Shown here piece after piece: positions 17,818-26,530 of a DNA stretch of 64,000 bases. This DNA comes from Ruminiclostridium cellobioparum subsp. termitidis CT1112. Lineage in GTDB: Bacteria > Bacillota > Clostridia > Acetivibrionales > DSM-1351. Both the position numbers and the translations under genes were made by a program. The notes beneath the pieces are model-generated. The model ran no database searches. It was not told where the DNA came from and saw nothing but the letters and a program-made list of their open reading frames with translations. Each line of letters starts with the position of its first letter. Within the stretch, counting starts at the first letter, position 1. The stretch is from positions 96,136 through 160,135 of the forward strand of contig NZ_AORV01000072.1 of NCBI RefSeq assembly GCF_000350485.1, read 5' to 3'.

Positions 17818-18060
17818 ATAATAGTGCTCCCGTGCTAACATCAAAAAATGGATAGCTCACAAAGTACATGCTTGAAATTTGTACGGCTCATCACAAGTAT
17901 TTTGGCTGTCGCAGAACACTCAACCTCCTGTTTCGGGGTTCTGCTCAAATCGGCTTCCTGCCGATTTGCCAGCAAAAACACTTGTGTTTCGCCAATAATT
18001 TCAGGCATGTACTTTTAATAGAGCTTACCATTTTTTGAAGTTGCACTCGCGCACTATTAT
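17818..18060 (-). repeat. Structured ~243-bp palindromic element, full copy 1 (candidate structured RNA or non-autonomous mobile element)
   Basis: The ends ATAATAGTGC (17818-17827) and GCACTATTAT (18051-18060) pair perfectly. The arms remain complementary with interruptions for about 85 bases each, and the centre holds two hairpins: GCAGAAC (17911-17917) with GTTCTGC (17938-17944), and AAATCGGC (17947-17954) with GCCGATTT (17960-17967). Read on the minus strand it aligns along its length with the element at 48462-48702, with compensatory changes in the stems and terminal loops AGGAA and AGGAG. It lies between a plus-strand gene end and the MoxR operon end, oriented as if read after that operon. 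No open frame is present. Confidence 0.75.
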
Positions 18061-18102
18061 AATTTTTCTGCAAATTTCAATTGTATTAGTTTTACGGCAT
18101 CT

Positions 18103-18134
18103 CCTGCTGCTCCCATCTCTATTCAAGCAGCAGG
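18103..18134 (-). terminator. Possible terminator hairpin after the MoxR-DUF58-DUF4129 operon
   Basis: CCTGCTGCT (18103-18111) pairs perfectly with AGCAGCAGG (18126-18134), 15 bp past the stop of the last gene. There is no real U-run after it on the minus strand, so it may be a processing hairpin or weak terminator that works together with the adjacent large palindrome. Confidence 0.45.
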
Positions 18135-18149
18135 GGACTGTATAATTAC

Positions 18150-19424
18150 TTAATGTTTCAACAGCTTTTCCTCCAGCTGGCCCAGCTGCTCCTTTGAAGG
18201 CGCGGTATTGTCATACCGCGCTTTGTCGTAACATTCGGCCAGCAGCGCATTAAACTGCTCTGGCACAGGAGATATGCCGCCTGCCTCGCGGCATATCTCC
18301 TGTGCAGTGGAAGCATTTGTCACTTTTACTCCCGACTTCCTTGCCCTGCCGATAAAGTATTTCATAAGCCTTCTGACTTTAGCGGTATCGTCGGTCAACT
18401 TATCATAGGGGACTTCCCTTTTAAGGATACCCGATGCCAGGTTTTGAAACCTGGAAACCAAATTTTTCAGGTTCCTGTCCAGCAAACTCTCCTTTTCATC
18501 GGTGTGGCCGTTCTCGGTAACCATTTCAATTGTGTGTTCACCGCTTCCAAACCACTTGACAAGTTTAATAAACAATCTGATTAAAAGCTTCAGTACATGA
18601 TAAATGCAAAATACAATAAAACCTATAACCAGCAGGGTTCCGATAATATTAACGAGCATATAGATTATCTTATCGAACAGGGAGGGGTCCTTTGCCTCCT
18701 GGTTGAACATAAAGTCCTGCACCTGCTGTTCGGGCACCGTCATATCCTTGCTGCCCCCCGACAGCAAACCGGCAAGCAGGGCAAAAAATCTCCCTATGAG
18801 GCCAAGTACGGATTTATATAGGGTTGTTACCTGTCCAAAGGAACCCGCCAGAAGCAGTACTGCCAGTATAATACCGGCAAATATCCGATTGTTTTTACGC
18901 TGAGTGCTGCCGATATTCATACTGTTTTTTCCGAATCTCCTGGATTCGTCCACCTGTTTGACTATCAAAATTATAATTGAAGTAACAGTTGAGATACATA
19001 TGGCGGTATAACCAAAAAAGGCCATACTTGCCGAATTTGTATAAAAAAAGATCAAAGCAAGCAGTATATTTGAAATCATGGTAGCCGATGCAAGTTGTAT
19101 CGCAATATCCCTGCCGGTAGTAATATTGGTTTTAACACGGCTGAAGATGAACATGCATATAATGGCTGTAAATAAAGCCGCAGGACTTATTCCGGCTGCA
19201 AACAGTGCTGCAAGTACGGATAATATAAGGGTTATTGCTTTGTAAACAAAGGGCCCCGGCTTGAACCTGCATATTATAATTGCCGTAAGAGTTACAAGAT
19301 TGGTAAGACAGGACAGCATAAATGCCATGGACGGGGGCATAAAGAACTGCAGCAGCATATAAAATTCAGGCAGCAAAACCAATATTTCAAAAATTGCAGT
19401 TACTGAAAAAATTCCAAACATCAT
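18150..19424 (-). CDS. Membrane protein with C-terminal DUF4129-like region
   Basis: A 424-aa protein with about six hydrophobic helices in residues 1-160 (FGIFSVTAIFEILVLLPEFY; AITLILSVLAALFAAGISP), further helices near 185-215 and 255-290, then a soluble tail. The tail (about 330-424: DKLTDDTAKVRRLMKYFIGR; STAQEICREAGG; FNALLAECYDKARYDN) resembles the DUF4129 segment that ends many membrane-bound transglutaminases. Its start overlaps the DUF58 stop by 4 bp. MoxR-DUF58 operons usually carry a transglutaminase-like third gene, but the Cys-His-Asp core is missing here, so the protein keeps only the membrane and DUF4129 parts. Function unknown. Confidence 0.75.
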   Translation of the reverse strand: MMFGIFSVTAIFEILVLLPEFYMLLQFFMPPSMAFMLSCLTNLVTLTAIIICRFKPGPFVYKAITLILSVLAALFAAGISPAALFTAIICMFIFSRVKTNITTGRDIAIQLASATMISNILLALIFFYTNSASMAFFGYTAICISTVTSIIILIVKQVDESRRFGKNSMNIGSTQRKNNRIFAGIILAVLLLAGSFGQVTTLYKSVLGLIGRFFALLAGLLSGGSKDMTVPEQQVQDFMFNQEAKDPSLFDKIIYMLVNIIGTLLVIGFIVFCIYHVLKLLIRLFIKLVKWFGSGEHTIEMVTENGHTDEKESLLDRNLKNLVSRFQNLASGILKREVPYDKLTDDTAKVRRLMKYFIGRARKSGVKVTNASTAQEICREAGGISPVPEQFNALLAECYDKARYDNTAPSKEQLGQLEEKLLKH

Positions 19425-20503
19425 ACCACCCCTCTTTCGCCGATGACAAAGGTCTCAACCTGGTGCCCGTCACGCCGGAGGTGAAATATTTCCTCCTCTA
19501 TGCTCTCATCCGAATAAAGTGTAACTATAAGTATGTCGGTATCCTTGGGTATGGAACCCCGCATGTTTTTTATCATGGTATAAAAGGATAGGGCCCTGTG
19601 AAGCTGAAGCTTAGCCATTGCCTCTAAAATGGTAAAAAGCTGAGGCTGGCTGCAACGGGCTGGAATGCTGACAAACTCGGTCATATCCCTGAAATGCCCG
19701 TTTGAGCAAAAGCCGGTGGCTATCCCCTGCTTTATGGCCCTTTCTACTACCGCGGCACAAAAATGTATGCCGAATTCAATCTGCCGGCACTGCTCCTCGT
19801 TTGGAAACGGGTCCTGCTTGCTGCTGCTGTCAATGTTAAACAGCAGCAGTATATTGGAGTTTGCGGTGTAATCATACTTGAATACCTGCAGCGAATTAGT
19901 TCTTGCTGTTGCCTTCCAGTTCACCCACGACATGGGATCACCCGGCTGATATTCCCTGACGCCCGCAGCCAGAAACGGATCCGGATTTATAAATCTCCGG
20001 ACCACAACATCCCCCTGCAGCGAATGAAAGCATTCCATCAGCTTGTCATGCTTCAAGGGATTCGGGTATACCAATAGCCGCGTTTCATTGTCATATGAGG
20101 TAATCTTCGATACAAAACCAAAAATATCTCCTGAGGTTATTGTCACATTCCCCACATTGTAATCGCCTCTTTTAAGGCAGGTGACCTCATGTTTTCTCTT
20201 TATCCGGTAAAACGGCATAATGGAAAACACACTTCTGTGGTAGCCGCCCTCTTCCTGTTCCATGTTTTTTGCAGAAGCAAGCTGTAAATTCGGGCTTATT
20301 CTCGACTCAGCCTTCATCCAGGGTATGGGCAGAAGGTTGTTGTTCTCTATCTCCTCTATAAGAAAAAGCTTTTGCCCCTCAAAGGCCGAGTTCTCAGATA
20401 TGCTTCTTCTGTAGACCATACCTTTGAGTAAAAATTTTTTGTAAAGAAACATCTCCACGAAAATTATCAGAGGCAAAGCCAGCACAATTTGCAGAAACAA
20501 CAT
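19421..20503 (-). CDS. DUF58-domain protein of a MoxR operon
   Basis: About 360 aa. I place the start at the ATG at 20501-20503 (MLFLQIVLALPLIIFVEMFL) behind AAGGAGGG; the longer frame would overlap the MoxR gene by 74 bp. One N-terminal membrane helix (residues 3-20) precedes a soluble region with the DUF58 signature VREYQPGDPMSWVNWKATAR near residue 190, then a von Willebrand A-like fold (ILLLFNIDSSS; TDILIVTLYSDES). Proteins of this type are membrane-anchored partners of MoxR ATPases, thought to act in assembly or envelope stress (family knowledge). It is translationally coupled to its neighbours. Confidence 0.88.
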   Translation of the reverse strand: MLFLQIVLALPLIIFVEMFLYKKFLLKGMVYRRSISENSAFEGQKLFLIEEIENNNLLPIPWMKAESRISPNLQLASAKNMEQEEGGYHRSVFSIMPFYRIKRKHEVTCLKRGDYNVGNVTITSGDIFGFVSKITSYDNETRLLVYPNPLKHDKLMECFHSLQGDVVVRRFINPDPFLAAGVREYQPGDPMSWVNWKATARTNSLQVFKYDYTANSNILLLFNIDSSSKQDPFPNEEQCRQIEFGIHFCAAVVERAIKQGIATGFCSNGHFRDMTEFVSIPARCSQPQLFTILEAMAKLQLHRALSFYTMIKNMRGSIPKDTDILIVTLYSDESIEEEIFHLRRDGHQVETFVIGERGVV

Positions 20504-20513
20504 ACGCCCTCCT

Positions 20514-21473
20514 TTATTCGCCCTGTTCAAGCGGAACGGCAGTATGCGCAAGAACATCCGAAATAATTTTATCGCTTGCGCTGACATTTTCGGTTGATAA
20601 TCCCTTTGGAATGATCCTGTGTGCCATAACCGGTGCTGCCATGGCTTTTACATCATCTGGCGTCACAAAGGTCCTGGCTTTCAGCAATGCATATACCTGT
20701 ACGGCTTTGAGCAGTGCCAGGGCTCCTCTCGGGCTCACTCCCAGATGTGCATTCGGGTGCTTTCTGGTAGCTTCGGTTATTTTTGTTATGTACTCTAAAA
20801 TATCATCTGAGACTTTTACCTTTGAATAAAGCCTGGAGGCTTCGATTATTTCAGAAGCTGCGGCCGCCGCCTTCAGTTCTGCCAGCGGATTATTCTCTTT
20901 AAATCTTTTTAATATGCTAATTCCTTCCCGTGTATCGGGATAACCCATTGAAGTTTTCATCAAAAAACGGTCAAGCTGGGCCTCCGGCAATGGAAATGTG
21001 CCCTGGATCTCCACAGGATTCTGGGTTGCCATCACCAGAAACGGTGCAGACAGGCCTCTGGTCTCCCCGTCTATGGTAACCTGGCGTTCCTCCATACACT
21101 CCAGCATGGCTGACTGGGTTCTGGGAGTTGCACGGTTTATTTCATCAGCCAGTACAATATTTGAAAATATTGGACCGGGCCTGAATACAAAGTTATTTTC
21201 CTTTTGATTAAAGAAGTTGATGCCTGTAACGTCTGACGGCAGCAGGTCGGGAGTAAACTGTATCCTGTGGAAGGAACAGTCGACGGATGACGCCAGTGCC
21301 CTTGCAAATACTGTCTTTCCGGTGCCTGGAACATCTTCCAGCAGCATGTGTCCACCGGTTATCAGGCATATCATAGCCAAATCAATTATATCTTCCTTTC
21401 CGACTATAACCTTTGCTATATTGTCCTTTATTCTCCCCGCCAAACTTCCTATGTCCTGCAGCTCCATGTTCAT
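20514..21473 (-). CDS. MoxR-family AAA+ ATPase
   Basis: A 319-aa cytoplasmic ATPase. Walker A is EDVPGTGKTVFARALA near residue 45-60 and Walker B is VLADEINRATPRTQSAMLE near 110. The sensor region ATQNPVEIQGTFPLPEAQLD and the C-terminal lid SPRGALALLKAVQVYALLK are typical of MoxR proteins, which act as chaperone-like remodelling enzymes, usually with DUF58 and von Willebrand A proteins. The first gene of a three-gene operon. The start could be the first ATG (21473) or the second, two codons on, which is better spaced from a GGAG. Confidence 0.92.
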   Translation of the reverse strand: MNMELQDIGSLAGRIKDNIAKVIVGKEDIIDLAMICLITGGHMLLEDVPGTGKTVFARALASSVDCSFHRIQFTPDLLPSDVTGINFFNQKENNFVFRPGPIFSNIVLADEINRATPRTQSAMLECMEERQVTIDGETRGLSAPFLVMATQNPVEIQGTFPLPEAQLDRFLMKTSMGYPDTREGISILKRFKENNPLAELKAAAAASEIIEASRLYSKVKVSDDILEYITKITEATRKHPNAHLGVSPRGALALLKAVQVYALLKARTFVTPDDVKAMAAPVMAHRIIPKGLSTENVSASDKIISDVLAHTAVPLEQGE

Positions 21474-21565
21474 CTCCGTTTCCGCTCCGGGCCGATAAAT
21501 TATTCCTCTACATAATGGATAAGCTTTATTTCAATGCCCGCGCTACTATATTTTTTTATACATAA

Positions 21566-21596
21566 ACCCGTCCATAAAACATTTTATGGAATGGGT
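21566..21596 (-). terminator. Hairpin downstream of the GH3 gene
   Basis: TCCATAAAA and TTTTATGGA pair around a CA loop, with an outer ACCC/GGGT extension. It lies 62 bp past the GH3 stop on the minus strand, with T-rich sequence further on (21551-21558). It is a plausible end for the long glycoside-hydrolase transcript. Confidence 0.55.
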
Positions 21597-21657
21597 TGTC
21601 CATACTGGAAAATTACTGTAATAATTATATCACATCGGAACGGAGCTTTGGTTTTAT

Positions 21658-23784
21658 TTATACCAGATTATACATAAATTCCAATGGTTTTTGTCCGGTG
21701 AGTTCCACACTTCTGGCGTCCGGCTGGGAAGTACCGACATATATGCAGTACCTGCCGCTGCCGGCAACCCGTTCACCTTGCTGGTTAACCACTTCAAAAA
21801 CCGCCGGCTGAATCTCAAGTGTTACTTCCCTGCTTTCTCCTTTCAAAAGAGCAACTCGTTTGAATGCACAAAGACTATGATTACGGACTGCAAAAGGAGA
21901 TTCAATATCCTTGATATAGCATTGGATAACTTCTTCCACCTCGTAACTGCCTGTATTAGCTATAGTAACAGAAATTTTCAACGGCTGGCCTTTTTTGCCG
22001 TCAACAGCCGCTTTCAAATCACTCAGTACAGTTGCGGAGTAAGTTAGTCCGTAGCCAAAGGGATACAAGGGTTCACTTTCCAAATATCTGTAAGTCCTGC
22101 TTTTCATGGAATAATCGGTGAAATCCGGCAGCTCCTCAATACTCTTATAGAAGGTTACAGGGAGTTTTCCCCCTGGAGATACCTTCCCAAAAAGTATGTC
22201 CGCAACGGCACGCCCGCCCAGACTTCCCGGATACCATGCATTGAGTATGGCGGCACAATGTTCCTGGGCATAATTAATGGCCAAGGCACTTCCCACACCC
22301 AGCACCAATACCACCGGCTTATCGGTTGCAACCACAGTCTCCAGCAGCTTCTGCTGCCGTCCCGGTAAATCAAGACTGTTCTTATCGCCTGCGGCGGCGG
22401 CATTACTCGCATCGCCCTGCTCACCTTCAATTTCTGAATCCATGCCCAGGCAAAGGACAATAACATCAGAGTTTTCGGCAATAGCACGAACTTCTGAGAG
22501 TCTGTCATCCGGATCAGACCAATCACCAATTTTTTCTTTAAACATATGGCAGCCTTCCGAATAATAAAGCCGTACGTCATCCGCGACAGCCTCTCTTATG
22601 CCTTCCAATATGGTGACATATTCGGAAGCCGTACCGAAATAATTGCCTTTGAGCATGAGTTGATTATCAGCATTGGGCCCTATGACTGCAACGCTTTTCA
22701 TTTTTTCCCTGTCAAGGGGCAGCAAACCGCTATTCTTGAGCAGTACCATGGATTTATGAGCTGCTTCAAGGGATACTGCACGATGCTCCTTGCAGTCGTT
22801 TACCTCATAAGGGATATCATCGTATTCAATATGGCCGTCAAACATGCCAAGTTTGATCCGGGTTTTCATAAGTTGAACGGCAGAGTTTGTAATGTCCTCT
22901 TCAGTGACCAGCCCCTCCTTATACGCCGCCAACAAATAGAGGTAAATGTTGCCGCAGTTGAGGTTGCAGCCGTTTTTAAGCGCCATTGCTGCAGATTCCG
23001 TCGGTGTGGCAGTCACATGGTGATGCATATGGAAATCGGCGATAGCCCAGCAGTCGGATGTCACATGACCGTCAAAGCCCCACCTGTCGCGTAAGATGTC
23101 CTTCAGCAGCGTCTTGCTGCCGCAGCAGGGCTCCCCGTTAGTCCGGTTATAAGCCCCCATGACAGCCTCCACTTTGCCTTCCTTCACGCATGCCTCAAAA
23201 GCCGGCAGATAGGTCTCCCATAGGTCCTTTTGTGATACTTCTGCATTGAATTCATGGCGTATGGCTTCGGGCCCGCTGTGTACGGCGAAATGTTTTGCAC
23301 ATGCCGCTCCCTTCAGATATTTTCCTTCACCCTGGAGACCTTTAATAAAGGCAACACCCAGCCGTGAGGTCAGATAGGGATCCTCGCCGTAGGTTTCATG
23401 CCCCCTGCCCCAGCGTGGATCACGGAAAATGTTTACATTAGGTGACCAGAAGGTCAGCCCTTTGTATATGTCCCTGTCCTCACTCCTGACATTGGCATTG
23501 TATTTAGCCCTTCCCTCAGTGGCAATTATCCCGGCTATTTTTTTCAAATATCCTTCGTCAAATATGGCAGCCAGTGCAATGGCCTGGGGAAATACGGTGG
23601 CCGTGCCCTCCCTTGCAACTCCGTGAAGTGCTTCATTCCACCATGTATACTTTGGAACGCCCAGCCGTTCTATGGCAGGCGCGTCGTACCGGAGCTGCGA
23701 GGCTTTTTCCTCCAGGGTCATGTGACTCACCAGGTCCTGTGCCCGTTCATCTGCGCTTAAGTTTGTATCCAAATATTTTAACAT
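21658..23784 (-). CDS. Glycoside hydrolase family 3 (beta-xylosidase/beta-glucosidase type)
   Basis: A 708-aa enzyme with no signal peptide, so it acts in the cytoplasm on imported oligosaccharides. The N-terminal barrel has WNEALHGVAREGTATVFPQA, WSPNVNIFRDPRWGRGHETY and the KHFAVHSGPE segment; the catalytic nucleophile is Asp244 in GHVTSDCWAIADFH. The C-terminal half holds the alpha/beta sandwich (MVLLKNSGLLPLD; VAVIGPNADN; LNAWYPGSLGGRAVADILFG) and a fibronectin-like end. The TSDCWAI form and overall layout resemble bacterial beta-xylosidases more than beta-glucosidases (family knowledge). It starts 13 bp after the upstream gene behind AGGAGG and is the last gene of the cluster. Confidence 0.92.
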   Translation of the reverse strand: MLKYLDTNLSADERAQDLVSHMTLEEKASQLRYDAPAIERLGVPKYTWWNEALHGVAREGTATVFPQAIALAAIFDEGYLKKIAGIIATEGRAKYNANVRSEDRDIYKGLTFWSPNVNIFRDPRWGRGHETYGEDPYLTSRLGVAFIKGLQGEGKYLKGAACAKHFAVHSGPEAIRHEFNAEVSQKDLWETYLPAFEACVKEGKVEAVMGAYNRTNGEPCCGSKTLLKDILRDRWGFDGHVTSDCWAIADFHMHHHVTATPTESAAMALKNGCNLNCGNIYLYLLAAYKEGLVTEEDITNSAVQLMKTRIKLGMFDGHIEYDDIPYEVNDCKEHRAVSLEAAHKSMVLLKNSGLLPLDREKMKSVAVIGPNADNQLMLKGNYFGTASEYVTILEGIREAVADDVRLYYSEGCHMFKEKIGDWSDPDDRLSEVRAIAENSDVIVLCLGMDSEIEGEQGDASNAAAAGDKNSLDLPGRQQKLLETVVATDKPVVLVLGVGSALAINYAQEHCAAILNAWYPGSLGGRAVADILFGKVSPGGKLPVTFYKSIEELPDFTDYSMKSRTYRYLESEPLYPFGYGLTYSATVLSDLKAAVDGKKGQPLKISVTIANTGSYEVEEVIQCYIKDIESPFAVRNHSLCAFKRVALLKGESREVTLEIQPAVFEVVNQQGERVAGSGRYCIYVGTSQPDARSVELTGQKPLEFMYNLV

Positions 23785-23796
23785 AATATATCCTCC

Positions 23797-26448
23797 TTAG
23801 TTATTTTTACGATAAATATTATAAACATGGCCTTGTACGGCATTAAATATAATACACTCACCGTTTGACAGGTCCATGGTCACATCAGCCAGTATACCTG
23901 TATCAACATCCTCCGCTGCAACATTGCTGCCAGTCCATGGGTTCATTAACCTGCAGGGTATGCTCCTTCTCGCTTTGATCATTACTGCCTGGACTCCCTC
24001 TTCATTTCTGGCGGCACTGACCTCGAAACCGCCCCGGGCAAGGAAACCTCTGAATGCTGCCACCGTCCAGTCAGGTACGGCAGGGAACAGATGTATACGT
24101 CCGGAACGGCTGTTCATCAACCGTTCTGGAGCCTCCAACAAATCTTCAGCCAGCATGTTATGGTTCTCAATTTTAACCGCACCCTTGGCATAACGGCAGG
24201 GTATATACTCTTTGGAAGCCCCGGTGAGAATGTAGGGATCCCAGTTGCGTGCAGCACAAACCACATCTGCTGTTCGTACCATCAGCTCCTTAAGTTCCTG
24301 TGGGCTGTCAAGGTTTATTTCATCTGAAAGGTTTACAGGATTGTAGCCGTTAAACATATAGTGGTCACCTCTGGTATGGCGCGGAAAGGCTTTTTCATTG
24401 GAACCCATTATATCGCCGCCTATTACCCGGAATTTCGGATATGGCGCCAGTTTTTCCGCCACCTCCAGCCAGCCCGGTATAAGCTCGCTGTCCAGACCAA
24501 GGTATTCCGCCGCCTCTGCTGCAATGTTCAGTACTTTCCGAAACATTGTCAGCGCCCCCGTATTGTTGCAGGTGTATTCCAAACGGTAGGACACCCCGTA
24601 GCTTTCAGTTTCCACTGTAGGCTCGATATTGAACTGTTTTCCGTCCCAGCCCATTCTTGCAAAGGCTTCGTAGAAAATTGCCAGGTCCCGGAGGATTGGA
24701 TATGCAGTGTTTTTCAGAAACTTTTCATCGGCTGCGTAATCCCAAAAATTCCATATGACCTTCATGATCTGACCTGGCACTTCCATGGAAAAGTCCAGGC
24801 TGTTGTTTTCCATGTACCATGGACTCTGGGCAGCCGGCGGCAGGAATCCATGCGCCATGCACATTCCCGGAAGTCCGAATTTCAGCCTTGCTTTCTCCTT
24901 GAAGGTCTCATGCCACAAAGATATAAGTCTGGGCCAGAGCATTTTAGGCTCATACTGGTTGCGCATGAAGTACTTTCCTTCAGTAAACAGTTCATTATAG
25001 CAGGGCGAGGTATGCCAGTTCTGTATGTCAATATCATATCCGGCATAGCTTGCACCTCCTTCCAATTTGGCCGGATCGGGATTGCAGTAGCCCATATGGC
25101 CCGAGGTCCAGCTCTGATATACCTCATCGGTGAATATGTCGGCAGCGAAACATTTCTCCTCCTCTGTTCCACCCATTATGATACGACCGTTCTCACGCTT
25201 TTCGTAAAGTGCATCATACCAGGCTTCGTTTTCCGCAGCAATGCCCTCAAAACCAATTCTTTCGGCTTCCAGAAGCATGTCCTTCGCTTTTTGCATATAA
25301 TCAGCCGTTTCGTTGACAGTAACTACTGCAACATACAGCCTTGCTTTTCCAGAATCAGAGTTTTTCAGCCGGGCTGTCACAGCGACACCGGGTGCCTTTG
25401 CTACATGGGAATAGTTCTCCTCCATCAGCTCAAACAATTCCGGATGAGTCATTGTGCGGATACCCGGAACCTTAAGCATCCCCTGTCCATCCCTGGGGAT
25501 ATATGGTGCCGTTCCCAGACCTTTGGCAAGCTGATTCTCATCAACCTCGGCTTCGGCATTGGAAACGAGTCCCATCATTACATAACGAAAGCCTTCCGGG
25601 AAGGTTGTATCAGACGGAAAAACCTGGTGTACCCAGAAAAAGCGTCCTTCCCTGCCAGTGGCAGGCGGCTCGAAAAGACCATTGATCTCCCTGTCTGCTT
25701 CAAAATCATAATATTCATATGACTGATCGGCATCGGCAGGCCGGTATACGACAACCTTTTTGTATTCTCCATTTTCCTCCATATAACGTCTGTGCCCCTG
25801 GTCAACATTCCTGTAAAGTCTGAAGGCGACAGGTTCATCCATATTCTCATAAGATAAATCAACAGCCGCAATATTACGCTTCATTCCAAAAATATAGTTT
25901 ACATCAATACTCTTTCCATCCTTTTCAACCTTAACGGTAACAGAACCATCTTTCATATGCTGCTCAGCAACTGGCTGTTCAGCCTCCATCAATTCATCTG
26001 CCTTTACAATTATCTGTCCCACGCTTTTCTGGCAGGGAAAGGGGTAGACCTCCGACCAAAGAGCATGGTTATAGCGGCCGCCGTCCTTATGCAGCACTGC
26101 GAACGGAGGCCTTGTCATACCGGCAAGCGGCATGTCGTTTATGTCCTTGTTTTTCTCCGAAAATGCACCTTCTATAAGATCTGCCATAGTAAAATGGTCT
26201 TTGTCTACATAGCGGCGATCTACGACATCTGTCTTTAAAAGGCTCAAGGTAAGGTTTCCGCCGCTTCCCCACAATGCGGCTTTCATGGCCGGAGTGGCCA
26301 TACGCGGGTACCGGCCCATTATGGAACCACCCATACCTCCGGGATTATAGCGGCATAGTTCCCGCCTGAAGGTTTTTGCCTTTGCGGTTTCCTTAATTGT
26401 TTTTTCAGCGGAAAATAAAGAATCGATATATTTTTTTGAGTTTTGCAT
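23797..26448 (-). CDS. GH95-like (alpha/alpha)6-barrel glycosidase, paralogue of the protein at 39490
   Basis: About 883 aa, started at the ATG at 26446-26448 (MQNSKKYIDSLFSAEK) with GGGGGA seven bases upstream. No signal peptide. It is homologous along its length to the 885-aa product at 39490-42147 (both have SMLKTD or SLLKTD then RRY, WSEVYPFPCQK or WSELYPFPCQK, DQGHRRYM, SMEVPGQ or CMEVPGQ, PTVETESYG). Central and C-terminal parts look like the alpha/alpha barrel of GH95: YPILRDLAIFYEAFARMG, RSGRIHLFPAVPDWTVAAFR, GFLARGGFEVSAARNEEGVQ. The N-terminal 250 residues do not match GH95 that I know. Probably a cytoplasmic glycosidase of an ill-defined family; the substrate is unknown. Confidence 0.72.
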   Translation of the reverse strand: MQNSKKYIDSLFSAEKTIKETAKAKTFRRELCRYNPGGMGGSIMGRYPRMATPAMKAALWGSGGNLTLSLLKTDVVDRRYVDKDHFTMADLIEGAFSEKNKDINDMPLAGMTRPPFAVLHKDGGRYNHALWSEVYPFPCQKSVGQIIVKADELMEAEQPVAEQHMKDGSVTVKVEKDGKSIDVNYIFGMKRNIAAVDLSYENMDEPVAFRLYRNVDQGHRRYMEENGEYKKVVVYRPADADQSYEYYDFEADREINGLFEPPATGREGRFFWVHQVFPSDTTFPEGFRYVMMGLVSNAEAEVDENQLAKGLGTAPYIPRDGQGMLKVPGIRTMTHPELFELMEENYSHVAKAPGVAVTARLKNSDSGKARLYVAVVTVNETADYMQKAKDMLLEAERIGFEGIAAENEAWYDALYEKRENGRIIMGGTEEEKCFAADIFTDEVYQSWTSGHMGYCNPDPAKLEGGASYAGYDIDIQNWHTSPCYNELFTEGKYFMRNQYEPKMLWPRLISLWHETFKEKARLKFGLPGMCMAHGFLPPAAQSPWYMENNSLDFSMEVPGQIMKVIWNFWDYAADEKFLKNTAYPILRDLAIFYEAFARMGWDGKQFNIEPTVETESYGVSYRLEYTCNNTGALTMFRKVLNIAAEAAEYLGLDSELIPGWLEVAEKLAPYPKFRVIGGDIMGSNEKAFPRHTRGDHYMFNGYNPVNLSDEINLDSPQELKELMVRTADVVCAARNWDPYILTGASKEYIPCRYAKGAVKIENHNMLAEDLLEAPERLMNSRSGRIHLFPAVPDWTVAAFRGFLARGGFEVSAARNEEGVQAVMIKARRSIPCRLMNPWTGSNVAAEDVDTGILADVTMDLSNGECIIFNAVQGHVYNIYRKNN

Positions 26449-26530
26449 TATAATTCCCCCAATCATAATTTTTTTATGTTATATAAGAACTATGTATTAA
26501 ACCGGCTTGGAAATTCAACGGATGCTGGCT

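Noticed and set aside
17818..18060. Integron attC site or group II intron domain
   Set aside because: The palindrome lacks the attC core-site consensus at its ends and no integrase is nearby; I see no domain V/VI-like hairpin or intron-encoded reverse transcriptase.
24361..25722. A 453-codon plus-strand open frame opposite the GH95-like gene
   Set aside because: It is antisense to a well-supported 883-codon gene with conserved motifs, its translation has no recognisable domains, and it starts without a ribosome site.
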